39,928 bases of DNA, from assembly GCA_020721865.1 (NCBI GenBank), contig DYLW01000024.1, positions 1 through 39,928 of the forward strand. Direction: 5' to 3'. Position 1 is the first letter of the stretch. The number at the start of each line of letters is the position of its first letter. Of the stretch, positions 10,656 through 18,758 are shown piece by piece. The translations under genes and the position numbers were made by a program. Below the pieces are notes generated by a model that saw only the letters and a list, made by a program, of their open reading frames with translations, did not search any database and had not been told where the DNA came from. Origin of the DNA: Leptospira biflexa (GTDB taxonomy: Bacteria; Spirochaetota; Leptospiria; Turneriellales; DYLW01).

Positions 10656-12143
10656 ATTCCAAAGGAGACGGCTTTCTCTTTCCTTCTTCTCGGATAGTTT
10701 TTCCCTTAAATCCCGGAGGAAAAACAAACGGATATTAATTTCCGCAGAGTTATCCGGGGAGGAATGGAGAATACGGATTAGTTCGGTGTACTCTTTCCGG
10801 AAAATGTCTTCTCTGGAAACCAGGGATGGAATTTTCTTCCATTCCTCAATGGCTTTTTTCTTGTAAATGGGATTATTTTGGTCAGAATACTGTTGCCAGT
10901 AAATACGCCCTCTCTGGTAATAGATATCCGCTATGCGGTAGCGATCCGGACTTTGTTTTTCCAGAAAATCCATTATTTCCAATCGCCGCTGGAAATAGAG
11001 TTTTCTAAGAGTGCTTCTGTCTTTGATTTGCTCTTTTTCCAGCATTCTCCGGTATTTTTTTTCCAGGAGAGTTAATGTCCGGATTCTGTTGGGTGGATTT
11101 TCCCTTACTTTCAAATCCGGATTCATGTCCCGGAATTCAAAATAGAAATCCCAAGCATTGGACTGGATCTCATATATGTTTTCCACTGAAAATCCCAGCT
11201 CAATCTGTGATCTTGTCCCCGGTAAAATGGACATAAGGTGAAGGGAATTTTTCAGGAAGGATTCCTTGTTTAAATTTTCCTGAAAATAATCAATATAAAA
11301 ATAGGTGGGGTCATAGCTGAAACGGTATGCAATACGCTGGAGATTCTGAAAATAGAGGTCACGGATGAATACCGGCAGATCTCCTTTCTGTGGATGATAA
11401 CCCAGAAAATTCCGGATAAAATTCTGGAGTTGGTCTTCCTTGGATTCCCCTATGGATTTATCCAGATAAGCCATTCTTTTGTTATGCGGGAAAAAAAGCG
11501 GAGGCCGTGATTTTTCTGTCTTATTTTTAATGGTAATCCGGAATTGGTGATGGTGAAATTTTTCTCCATTCTGGTAGCTCTCAAAATCCCGGATGATGGA
11601 ATTTCGTTTTTCAAAAAATATCAGATCATCTTCTGAATGACGTAATATTTCTTCAAAGGGTTTACGGATGGTTTTCAGAGTGGGAAAAACATCCTTTAAA
11701 GTGATGTCCTTGTACTGGCGTTCCCTCAAAATATATTTTTTATCCACCCCGGAATCTGGTATCAATTTATCCGGAGATATTGGATTTTGTCTCTCCATCC
11801 CCCGGGTTTTATCCAGAAGATCCAATAGCTCCCCGGAGTCTTCCTTACTCATGGAATATTCATTCTCCATGTATTTTTTGAAATCCTCCAGCATTTTCTT
11901 ATCATCCTTATCCGGGGGAATCTGGAGCCTTTTTGTTGTCTCTTTGTTGTCTATCCCCCCCTTACTCCAGGAATCTGTCATATTGCGGGAGGAGGTGTCA
12001 TTTACCAACTGGATTTGGAATTCCCGGGTGGGTGATTTTTCCAGATTACACCCGGCATACATTATGGTTTCTCTTCCTGTGTTCCAGAGATACTGAAAGA
12101 AATATACATGAAGGAATAATGATACAAGGAAAAAATACCGCAT
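10647..12143 (-). CDS. Unrecognised membrane-anchored protein coupled to a cyclase
   Basis: This 498-aa product matches no family I recognise. The chosen ATG at 12143 shares its A with the TAA stop of the upstream cyclase (TAATG), indicating translational coupling; the longer in-frame start would add ten residues inside the cyclase gene. Residues 1-20 are a strongly hydrophobic segment (RYFFLVSLFLHVYFFQYLW), suggesting a signal anchor or signal peptide. The rest is hydrophilic and highly charged. Two Cys-free regions rich in K, D and E (about 60-140) precede a long helical-looking part. The C-terminal 150 residues (YYQRGRIYWQQYSDQNN, KKKAIEEWKKIPSL) look like TPR-type helical repeats. It probably acts in the periplasm as a partner of the cyclase; this is inference from context. 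Confidence 0.75.
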   Translation of the reverse strand: MRYFFLVSLFLHVYFFQYLWNTGRETIMYAGCNLEKSPTREFQIQLVNDTSSRNMTDSWSKGGIDNKETTKRLQIPPDKDDKKMLEDFKKYMENEYSMSKEDSGELLDLLDKTRGMERQNPISPDKLIPDSGVDKKYILRERQYKDITLKDVFPTLKTIRKPFEEILRHSEDDLIFFEKRNSIIRDFESYQNGEKFHHHQFRITIKNKTEKSRPPLFFPHNKRMAYLDKSIGESKEDQLQNFIRNFLGYHPQKGDLPVFIRDLYFQNLQRIAYRFSYDPTYFYIDYFQENLNKESFLKNSLHLMSILPGTRSQIELGFSVENIYEIQSNAWDFYFEFRDMNPDLKVRENPPNRIRTLTLLEKKYRRMLEKEQIKDRSTLRKLYFQRRLEIMDFLEKQSPDRYRIADIYYQRGRIYWQQYSDQNNPIYKKKAIEEWKKIPSLVSREDIFRKEYTELIRILHSSPDNSAEINIRLFFLRDLREKLSEKKERESRLLWNSG

Positions 12144-14302
12144 TATCCGGTCACGATCTCCGTCCCATTCCATTTGTCATGCGGTGGATTTTTTTTGAAT
12201 TCCACAATCCGGCTCAAAAATATATCCACCGCCTTATCCTCCGGAAATTCATTTTTTATCCGGGAGAACTCGTCATAGGCTGAAAGAAAATCTCTGGCCA
12301 CATAGTCTGCAAAAGCTTTTTCAAAAAGGGCCTTATATTTTAATTTATTCTCCACCATGCCATCATCTTCGTTATTGAATATTTCCATAATTCCCACCGG
12401 AGAATCACTTCCTTTTATGCGTGTGCGGGTAATGATTCGGAAGTGATAAAGGCTGGGATCATCCAGATTGAAAAAGGTGGTGCCACTCAACAGGATTTTT
12501 GAGGAATATAATTTTGTCAGGCTTTCAATTTTGGATGCAAGATTAACCGCATCAGAAATGACCGTTGTTTCCATCCTTTCCTTTTCTCCAATAATTCCCA
12601 GACGCAGATTTCCGGTGTGAATGCCAATCCCAATCTTAAGCTGAATCTTAGATTTTTTATTGAATTCGTCCAGTGCCTTGTGCATATCGATGGCGGCTTC
12701 CACAGCATCCTGGGAATTTTCTGGGAATAAAGCCATAATCGCATCACCAATGAATTTATCTATGAAACCATTATGCTTTTTAATTACCGGGACCACATAG
12801 GCCAGATATTCATTGATCAGATTGAAGGTTTCCTCTTCTGTGAGACGATAGGAAAGCTGGGTGAAACTGCGGATGTCTGAAAATAGAATGGTCATTTCCT
12901 TTTCGATCTGATCTCCTAATTTTACATCCAGAATATCCGTTTTCCGGAGAAAGCGAAAGAATTCATGGGGGATAAACCGGGAGTATGCCTGGTTGATTTG
13001 CCGATGGTGGTTTTTTAAAGCATCGTTTTTCACTACCTGGAACCTGAATTTTTCTGAGAATGAATACAACAGAAAAAGTGCAATCAGCAAAAAACCATAG
13101 TTGGTATAATTATTACCGCTTCTGGTATAGAAATTGTCCAGAATATGCAAAGAAAGAAAAAGAAAAAATATACCAATTACCGTTAATAATCTCCAGGCAG
13201 TCTTTTTACCTCGGGATATATGCCTGAACACAACAAAACCCAGGTAGATTGTGAGGGGAATAATGTAAAGTACGGTCAGCTGGAACACAAAATGAATCAG
13301 GGAATACGGAACAAAAACCACCACTGCGGGCATAATCCAGTGCAGAAAATTCAGGAAATAGGGAACGGACTTTGGGCGGATTTTTAATTTCCAGTATGAA
13401 AAAATAAATCGAAATGCAAATAAGGGAATCAGAGAAACGGAAACGGCTTCCAAATACGTAATGATTCCAGTGTCCATCTCCGTAAATATATTGAAAACGG
13501 ATGACTGGGATAGAGAATATAATGAAAAAACAATGGTCAGGGCAGAAAAATCAGCATTGGAATTTTCATTTTTATTTCCCCAGTACATAATCCAAAAAAC
13601 TATTCCCAGAAGAAAAAATACAAGAAAGAATAACCCGGAAACATCCCAATTGGTATTATCCTGCAAGTGGAAATTGTTGGTTATGTAATAATCACCCCGG
13701 AAAAATAAACCGTATTCCGGATTGAAAAAAAATGGCATTGGATTATTCTGCCCTTTTAAATGAATGATAAGAAGATTATCATTCCGCAGAATATCTCCGG
13801 GAAGGAGGATCCGGTAATTCCGTTTTGTTCGATGAGAAAGAATATTGCCTGATTTTTTATCCTCATGGAATTGGTCATCAATAAGAACTCCGTTCAGATA
13901 AACCCGGAAATTTTCCCCAATGCCGGAAAAATGCAGAACATAGCTCCTGTTTATGGCTGGAGCATACGGGTCATCATCCTCTTTTTTGGGCTCCGGAATC
14001 CGGAAAAAGGTGAGAAGTGTGCAGGATGAATAATCGGAGTTACTGCTTTTCCATTCCCGGGTGATCAGGATGGGAAAACTCTGAAAATATTTTACTTCCA
14101 TCTTGGATTGCTCCAGATATTGCTTTACATCGGAGGAGGGGATATGGGTCAAATCACTGGAGAATCCGGGAAACCCCATCCAGATTTGTTTATCCAGATG
14201 AATTACGACGGAAGAGAGTTCCTTTGCGGAAACGGTGAAAACAGGAAATAATGCTAAGGAGAGGCAAATCCATGCGGTAATTCCGATTTTTTTTCCCATC
14301 AT
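12143..14302 (-). CDS. Membrane class III nucleotide cyclase with 7TM sensor half
   Basis: This 719-aa protein has an apparent signal peptide (residues 1-26, ending TVSA), an extracytoplasmic beta-rich sensor region (about 30-220), about seven membrane segments (about 225-420), and a class III adenylate/guanylate cyclase domain (about 465-655). The metal-binding Asp residues are D476 (FSDIRSF) and D520 (FIGDAIM). K516 and D584 match adenine-selecting residues, so cAMP is the likely product. The transition-state Asn is N587, but the partner Arg is replaced by K591 (NLASK, codon checked as AAA). A roughly 80-residue helical tail ends PPHDKWNG, a motif shared with the cyclase at 37352. It is a 7TMR-DISM-like architecture. 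It heads a two-gene operon with the unknown gene downstream. Confidence 0.9.
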   Translation of the reverse strand: MMGKKIGITAWICLSLALFPVFTVSAKELSSVVIHLDKQIWMGFPGFSSDLTHIPSSDVKQYLEQSKMEVKYFQSFPILITREWKSSNSDYSSCTLLTFFRIPEPKKEDDDPYAPAINRSYVLHFSGIGENFRVYLNGVLIDDQFHEDKKSGNILSHRTKRNYRILLPGDILRNDNLLIIHLKGQNNPMPFFFNPEYGLFFRGDYYITNNFHLQDNTNWDVSGLFFLVFFLLGIVFWIMYWGNKNENSNADFSALTIVFSLYSLSQSSVFNIFTEMDTGIITYLEAVSVSLIPLFAFRFIFSYWKLKIRPKSVPYFLNFLHWIMPAVVVFVPYSLIHFVFQLTVLYIIPLTIYLGFVVFRHISRGKKTAWRLLTVIGIFFLFLSLHILDNFYTRSGNNYTNYGFLLIALFLLYSFSEKFRFQVVKNDALKNHHRQINQAYSRFIPHEFFRFLRKTDILDVKLGDQIEKEMTILFSDIRSFTQLSYRLTEEETFNLINEYLAYVVPVIKKHNGFIDKFIGDAIMALFPENSQDAVEAAIDMHKALDEFNKKSKIQLKIGIGIHTGNLRLGIIGEKERMETTVISDAVNLASKIESLTKLYSSKILLSGTTFFNLDDPSLYHFRIITRTRIKGSDSPVGIMEIFNNEDDGMVENKLKYKALFEKAFADYVARDFLSAYDEFSRIKNEFPEDKAVDIFLSRIVEFKKNPPHDKWNGTEIVTG

Positions 14303-14345
14303 AGTAAATTATCGGCAAGAGTGTGCCTGTAAACTATTTTTCATT

Positions 14346-14376
14346 TTGACAGTGCAGGACAAAAAAAAAGTATGAT
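14346..14376 (+). promoter_or_regulatory. Possible promoter for the cytochrome-lepB pair
   Basis: TTGACA at 14346-14351 and TATGAT at 14371-14376 are separated by 19 bp, longer than ideal. If used, transcription would begin near 14383, downstream of the ATG at 14379, which would favour the in-frame ATG at 14406 as the real start of the next gene. Confidence 0.4.
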
Positions 14377-14378
14377 GA

Positions 14379-14867
14379 ATGGTGGCTCCCCAAAAACCTT
14401 TTTTTATGGTTTTTACCCTTGCAATGGCTATATCCATCGGCCAGATTTTGCACGCAGATTCCGGAAAAATCCGGCTGGAGCTGGGTCACGCAGAAAAAAA
14501 AGCACTCCGCAGGGAAATGACAGAAATGGATATCGCCATCCGGGAGATGGTATCTGCCGCAGCCCTGAACCAACCACAGGTGATTTTCCGCCGATTTTCG
14601 CAGTTGTCTTCCTTTACTATTGCCAGTTCCCCGTATTATAAAAATGTATTTCCATCGCTTTCCGCCAAATTGAAGGGAAAAAACCTTTTTGTCCATTTCC
14701 AGAAAATTCATGGGGACGCCACAACTGCATACGCATCCGGGAAAAACATCCAGAGCTGTAATGAAACTTGCCGGAATCTCTTTTATGTGCATTATAAAAA
14801 AATAGTAACTCACTGCTCCGAATGCCATGCACGGGTGAATATGGAAAATTCTTACTTTGAAGAATAA
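14379..14867 (+). CDS. Exported cytochrome c'-like haem protein
   Basis: A small (162 aa) exported protein with a hydrophobic signal (FFMVFTLAMAISIGQIL, then HADS). It has a single haem-attachment motif C146-SEC149-H150 close to the C-terminus and mostly helical sequence before it. A haem motif at the C-terminal end of a four-helix protein is the layout of class II cytochromes c (cytochrome c'), whereas class I cytochromes carry it near the N-terminus. Two further Cys residues (SCNETC) sit about 22 residues upstream of the motif and could pair. ATG 14406 is an alternative start that keeps the signal peptide. lepB begins 13 bases after the stop, so the two are probably co-transcribed. Haem binding is predicted from the motif; the partner and role are unknown. 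Confidence 0.75.
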   Translation: MVAPQKPFFMVFTLAMAISIGQILHADSGKIRLELGHAEKKALRREMTEMDIAIREMVSAAALNQPQVIFRRFSQLSSFTIASSPYYKNVFPSLSAKLKGKNLFVHFQKIHGDATTAYASGKNIQSCNETCRNLFYVHYKKIVTHCSECHARVNMENSYFEE

Positions 14868-14880
14868 AAAGGGAAAATAG

Positions 14881-15846
14881 ATGAAAAAAATTATACAGGC
14901 TTATTACAGATTCCATTACCGGAAAAATGAATTTTATCAGAAATTATCGTTTCTTTACAGTATTTTTTCTTTGCTGGTGATTGTTTTCTGGGTTTTCGCT
15001 TTCAAAAGTGCAGTACTGGATGCAAATAATATCCCCTCCGGGTCCATGCAGCCTACGCTGAAAATTGGGGATTTTCTGTTTGTGAATAAAATGCGTTACA
15101 CCATAACCATTCCCTTTACGGAAATTTCGCTTTTTCGCATAGACCGGCCAGGACGGGGGGACATTGTCACCTTTACTCCTCCGCAGCGGGATAATTTCAG
15201 CGGAAAAACCCTTGTAAAAAGAGTCATTGGCGTGCCGGGGGATACAGTGGAAATTAAAGACAACGAAATCTATATTAATGGGAAAAAATACCGGACATCC
15301 AGATTAACCGATTTATCCCCCATTGCCGATCTGGACCACGATAATATCGAATTTCTCCGGCTTTTCAGGGAAGATATTCATGATCCCCGGAATGGACAAA
15401 TTATTGTGTCTCATTATATGTTGCAGGAAAGGGAGATAGAAAGTTCTTCGCCATATATGCCAAGATTCCGCATGGTGAATTATATGAAAAATCCGGAAAG
15501 AAAATGGATTATTCCAGCAGGAAAATATATGGTTATGGGGGATAACCGGGATAATTCCGATGATTCCAGAGGTTGCAACCTTGTGTACGATGAGGAGGAG
15601 TATAAAAAATGCTTTGATTTTTATCACTTCCGGGAATCCTCCGGCGATATACAGCCGTCCACCCAATGGGGTCTGGTGGACATAGAAAATATACATGGAA
15701 AGGTCTTTATGTCCTATTTCAGCGTGAACTGGGGAACCAGAGGTATGGTGGAAAGCAATCCCATTAAAAATATATTCCAGTGGGTTACGGGGCAGTATTC
15801 CAATGCCTTTATCCGATGGAATCGTATATTCCAGCGGATTTATTAA
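14881..15846 (+). CDS. lepB: Signal peptidase I
   Basis: Signal peptidase I cleaves Sec signal peptides at the outer face of the inner membrane. The 321-aa protein has one N-terminal membrane span (about residues 22-42), the catalytic Ser55 in IPSGSMQPTL, the general-base Lys113 in TLVKRVIGVPGD, and the GDNRDNSDDSRG box. An AAGGGA ribosome site precedes the ATG. Two features are larger than in a minimal LepB: an insertion after the GKKYRTS segment, and about 32 residues with two Cys (CNLVYDEEEYKKC) between the DSR box and the WGLV strand, which are normally adjacent. The gene is convergent with the SpoIIE gene, only 5 bases away. Confidence 0.95.
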   Translation: MKKIIQAYYRFHYRKNEFYQKLSFLYSIFSLLVIVFWVFAFKSAVLDANNIPSGSMQPTLKIGDFLFVNKMRYTITIPFTEISLFRIDRPGRGDIVTFTPPQRDNFSGKTLVKRVIGVPGDTVEIKDNEIYINGKKYRTSRLTDLSPIADLDHDNIEFLRLFREDIHDPRNGQIIVSHYMLQEREIESSSPYMPRFRMVNYMKNPERKWIIPAGKYMVMGDNRDNSDDSRGCNLVYDEEEYKKCFDFYHFRESSGDIQPSTQWGLVDIENIHGKVFMSYFSVNWGTRGMVESNPIKNIFQWVTGQYSNAFIRWNRIFQRIY

Positions 15847-15851
15847 GTCTA

Positions 15852-18017
15852 TCAGCCCGCTTCTTTAACCAGTTTTTCATAGACTCTTTTGGCAACTTTA
15901 TGTTCAGGGTTTATTTCAAGGACTTCTCTGGTCATTTTCATCGCCCGATTGTTTTCCTTCATGAGAAGGTAAACGTCCGCCAGATTCAGCAGATTTCTCT
16001 GGAGATTTCTATCTCGGAGCCGGAGTCTTTCGCCATAGTCAGCGGCGTCCTGCAGATTACCGGTTTTCTTGGCCGAATAGGAGGCAAGATACAGATAATC
16101 GGAATGCTCCGGCTGGACATCCGTGTATTTTTTTGCATATTCAAAAGACTTATTATATTCTTTTACCTTAAGGTATCCCCATGTCAGGTCTCTTAGAAGA
16201 GCGGGATGATTGGGGAATTCCTGCAGCAATCCGCTTTCTATTTGAGCAAGGCGTTCATTTAGTGTCTTATTATTCTCTATGAAATGCAATTCTTTCAGTA
16301 TATTTTTTACATTGGTCTGGAGCTCCGGATGGATATTTTCCTGGGCATTTACATATATTCGCAACAGAGAAAGATCATCCGTAATGCTTCCATGGTTTTC
16401 CAGATGGTGGCGGATTTTGTTCAAATCACCATGGTTTTCCTCTACTATGGATAAAAATAATTTTTCATCTTCATTGATAACGCGGTTTCCATCTTTTTCA
16501 CCCAGTTGCAGGTCATCCCTTCCATCCGATCCCACGATTAGCACATCTTCCGGGAAAAGCTTAAACGTACCAATTGTTATTTTTCCATTCGCCCCCAAGT
16601 GCCCCAGTTTACGCAGCATGATTCCTTCATCCAGAAAGCGGGCCGTTTTATCCCTATAGATTACCACATGGGGATGTTCTGCATTGATATAGTACAACAA
16701 ACCGCTTTTTTCGTCAATTAATCCCAGAATGGAGGATATGAGCATGGAACCATTAAAAGATTCAAATACTTTGTGAATTTCAATGAATGCATTTTTCATC
16801 CACCGTTCCGGAGAAATATTCTTTGCGGCGGTCGATAAATTTGTTCGCTCTATGAGGGAACGGAAAACAGAGCCAATCACTAGAGCCCCGCCGGCTCCTT
16901 GGATGGATTTTCCCATCGCATCCGCATTTAAAAAAACAATGTAGGGTTTTCCTTTCAGCTCAATATCGTTGACCACAATCAAGTCCCCGCCTATTTCTTT
17001 TTCCCATTTGCGGAATTTAAACTTCTTTTTCTGCTCCAGAATATAATCAACATCCACAAATTTGGAGCGGCTGTAATTACCGTTCAATGGCTGCATCAGA
17101 AGGGAAGTCAGGAAATAATCCCCATCCTGTTCTTCTTTCAATTTGCGTACCTGGTGTAAGGTATGATTCAACTCCTCATTGGATTGGGTGAGATGGTTGT
17201 TTTTATCCAGTAGTTGTTTTTGCATGGAATCCAGTGCCCGCCACAGGTCACCAATCTCATCTCTCCTGGTGAGAATAATTCGATTGGAAAGCCTTTCTTT
17301 ACCAATTTTATGAAAAATCTTTATGGTGTGTAAAAGTGGAAAATTGATGGAATTGATGATTACCCGGGCTACCAGGAACAGGATAATGGCGGATAAAACC
17401 GCAAAAAGAGCAGAAACGGAAAGACTGATAATCTGCCTATTTTGCGTCTCATTCCGGATTTTCTCCATTTCCGTGACCTGAAAATTATGGATATATTTAA
17501 CAATGGCGTCAATATGTTCCTCCGGTTTCCGGTCAATACCCCGGACGGCTTTATCAATGGCAAAAGTGGTGCTCAGGCTTCCCGGAACAAAGAAGCGAAT
17601 ATGCTCCCGGTATTTCTGTCCCAGTTTTATATTTTCATTGATGGCATCGGTCACCATGGATTCATCCAGCCCGAATTCCCGGAATATGGGCATGAGCTTT
17701 TTCAGATGATTCCGTACCACAATTTCCTGTTTTTCAAATCCTGCCCAGTATTTTTTGTATAAGATTAGGTCATGACCTCGCAGAAGTACATTTTTCCATT
17801 CCTGCACCTGCAGTTTGAAATCCGCCTGTGCTGAACGTGAAATATCCACAGCATTGGTAATGGCAATATTATATTTCAACGCAGTAAAGGTGGAACGCCT
17901 TCCCGCATCAATATTATAAATCCCAATGGCTCCTGTGATGGATAGTGCGGTTATTGCTATCCATGCCATTCCCCACAATTTGTTGGATATTTTCCAATCA
18001 TGAATTTTTTGTAACAT
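15852..18017 (-). CDS. Membrane sensor with HAMP, SpoIIE/PP2C phosphatase and TPR domains
   Basis: This 721-aa signalling phosphatase has a membrane span at about 16-34, a helical extracytoplasmic sensor (35-195) like those of chemoreceptors, a second span at 196-220, a HAMP linker (about 221-275) and a coiled coil (about 275-300). The SpoIIE-type PP2C domain (about 335-555) has metal-ligand candidates in GGD343-345, D366 (DAMGK), D498 (VGSDGR) and D547/D548 (TDDLS). About 150 residues of TPR-like repeats follow (for example YLKVKEYNKSFEYAKKY). The family removes phosphate from Ser/Thr of STAS-type anti-sigma antagonists; the target here is not visible. An AGGGGA ribosome site precedes the ATG. 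No STAS or sigma gene is adjacent. Confidence 0.9.
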   Translation of the reverse strand: MLQKIHDWKISNKLWGMAWIAITALSITGAIGIYNIDAGRRSTFTALKYNIAITNAVDISRSAQADFKLQVQEWKNVLLRGHDLILYKKYWAGFEKQEIVVRNHLKKLMPIFREFGLDESMVTDAINENIKLGQKYREHIRFFVPGSLSTTFAIDKAVRGIDRKPEEHIDAIVKYIHNFQVTEMEKIRNETQNRQIISLSVSALFAVLSAIILFLVARVIINSINFPLLHTIKIFHKIGKERLSNRIILTRRDEIGDLWRALDSMQKQLLDKNNHLTQSNEELNHTLHQVRKLKEEQDGDYFLTSLLMQPLNGNYSRSKFVDVDYILEQKKKFKFRKWEKEIGGDLIVVNDIELKGKPYIVFLNADAMGKSIQGAGGALVIGSVFRSLIERTNLSTAAKNISPERWMKNAFIEIHKVFESFNGSMLISSILGLIDEKSGLLYYINAEHPHVVIYRDKTARFLDEGIMLRKLGHLGANGKITIGTFKLFPEDVLIVGSDGRDDLQLGEKDGNRVINEDEKLFLSIVEENHGDLNKIRHHLENHGSITDDLSLLRIYVNAQENIHPELQTNVKNILKELHFIENNKTLNERLAQIESGLLQEFPNHPALLRDLTWGYLKVKEYNKSFEYAKKYTDVQPEHSDYLYLASYSAKKTGNLQDAADYGERLRLRDRNLQRNLLNLADVYLLMKENNRAMKMTREVLEINPEHKVAKRVYEKLVKEAG

Positions 18018-18135
18018 TTTCCCCTATCCCCGTGTCCACTTTAAACCCTTGCCCTTGGTGTAAACAAAAAAAGAGGCTATTTTAACATTTATGCAAAAAA
18101 TTGAAAAAAATAATAAAAAAAATGAACATAAAAGT

Positions 18136-18145
18136 GTAATATTAC
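18136..18145. promoter_or_regulatory. Perfect palindrome, candidate antitoxin operator
   Basis: GTAATATTAC is a perfect 10-bp palindrome directly abutting the -35 hexamer of the toxin-antitoxin promoter. Ribbon-helix-helix antitoxins commonly bind such sites to repress their own operon. The binding itself is inferred. Confidence 0.45.
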
Positions 18146-18174
18146 TTGACATATCAATTTAAGTAAATAATATT
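18146..18174 (+). promoter_or_regulatory. Promoter of the toxin-antitoxin operon
   Basis: A consensus -35 TTGACA at 18146-18151 is followed 17 bp later by AATATT at 18169-18174 in a strongly AT-rich stretch. A GGGGGA ribosome site lies just before the ATG at 18202. The -10 match is only moderate. Confidence 0.5.
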
Positions 18175-18201
18175 GAATAAATATGAATATTTGGGGGAAT
18201 T

Positions 18202-18444
18202 ATGGCAAAAACAATTACCATTCGATTGGAAGATGAGGATTATCTAACCATCAAAAGAGCTGCGGATGCAGAACGGCGGACAATATCCAATTTCATTGAA
18301 TATGCTACGCTACACTTTATTGAGGAGTCTTCCTTTGTGAGCAGAGAAGAGATGAAGAGTTTATCAGAGAATAAGAAATTTATCAAGAACTTAAAAAATT
18401 CCCTGAAAGAAATGGAAAAAGGAGATATGGCTGATGCCGAATAA
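18202..18444 (+). CDS. Ribbon-helix-helix antitoxin (RelB-like)
   Basis: An 80-aa protein whose first 45 residues fit a ribbon-helix-helix fold: a short strand (TITIRL), helix A (DEDYLTIKRAADAE), a turn, and helix B (TISNFIEYATLHFI). The charged C-terminal half (KKFIKNLKNSLKEMEKG) would be the toxin-wrapping segment. The stop overlaps the start of the toxin gene by 11 bases, the usual coupling for type II pairs. It probably binds the palindrome upstream and represses its own promoter. I cannot name the exact subfamily. Confidence 0.85.
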   Translation: MAKTITIRLEDEDYLTIKRAADAERRTISNFIEYATLHFIEESSFVSREEMKSLSENKKFIKNLKNSLKEMEKGDMADAE

Positions 18445-18709
18445 CTATTCCATCAAGGAAACAGCCTCATACCAGAAAAACTACCAGAAGAAAAGCTATG
18501 AAGGCTTGTACCAAAAAGTAAAGTCAGTAATATACCCGGTGTTAAAGAATGAACCCCGGTATGGGAAAAGGATCCGGCGTCTGCACGGGAACCTTGGGAT
18601 TATCTATCGTTACCGGGTGGATGAGATGAGTCTTTTTTATTTTTTTGATGAAGACAGGAAAACCATCTATCTTTTGGAAATCCTGAAAAGCATAAACGGA
18701 CCATATTAA
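18434..18709 (+). CDS. RelE/ParE-superfamily toxin
   Basis: A 91-aa basic protein with the RelE layout: two N-terminal helices rich in Lys/Tyr (SYQKNYQKKSYEGLYQKV), then strands around IRRLHGNLGIIYRYRV and MSLFYFFDEDRKTIYLLEI. The GNLGIIYRYRV stretch corresponds to the core strand found in this superfamily, whose RelE members cut mRNA on the ribosome; ParE members instead act on gyrase. The sequence alone does not settle which. Overlap with the antitoxin gene supports the pairing. Confidence 0.85.
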   Translation: MPNNYSIKETASYQKNYQKKSYEGLYQKVKSVIYPVLKNEPRYGKRIRRLHGNLGIIYRYRVDEMSLFYFFDEDRKTIYLLEILKSINGPY

Positions 18710-18733
18710 AACTGGACGGCAGATCACCAGTTT
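18709..18733. repeat. Small inverted repeat after the toxin gene
   Basis: AAACTGG (18709-18715) and CCAGTTT (18727-18733) can form a 7-bp stem with an 11-base loop between the toxin stop and the aminotransferase start. No T-run follows, so it is not a standard terminator; it could be an attenuator or an RNA-processing site. Confidence 0.35.
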
Positions 18734-18758
18734 AAACTGCGAACATAAGGAAACAATC

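Noticed and set aside
14334..14828. Minus-strand ORF opposite the cytochrome gene
   Set aside because: Its product is a Cys/Phe/His-rich mirror of the plus-strand gene, whose signal peptide and haem motif are convincing.
18709..18733. Intrinsic terminator after the toxin gene
   Set aside because: The stem is only 7 bp with a long loop and no T-run; listed only as an inverted repeat.
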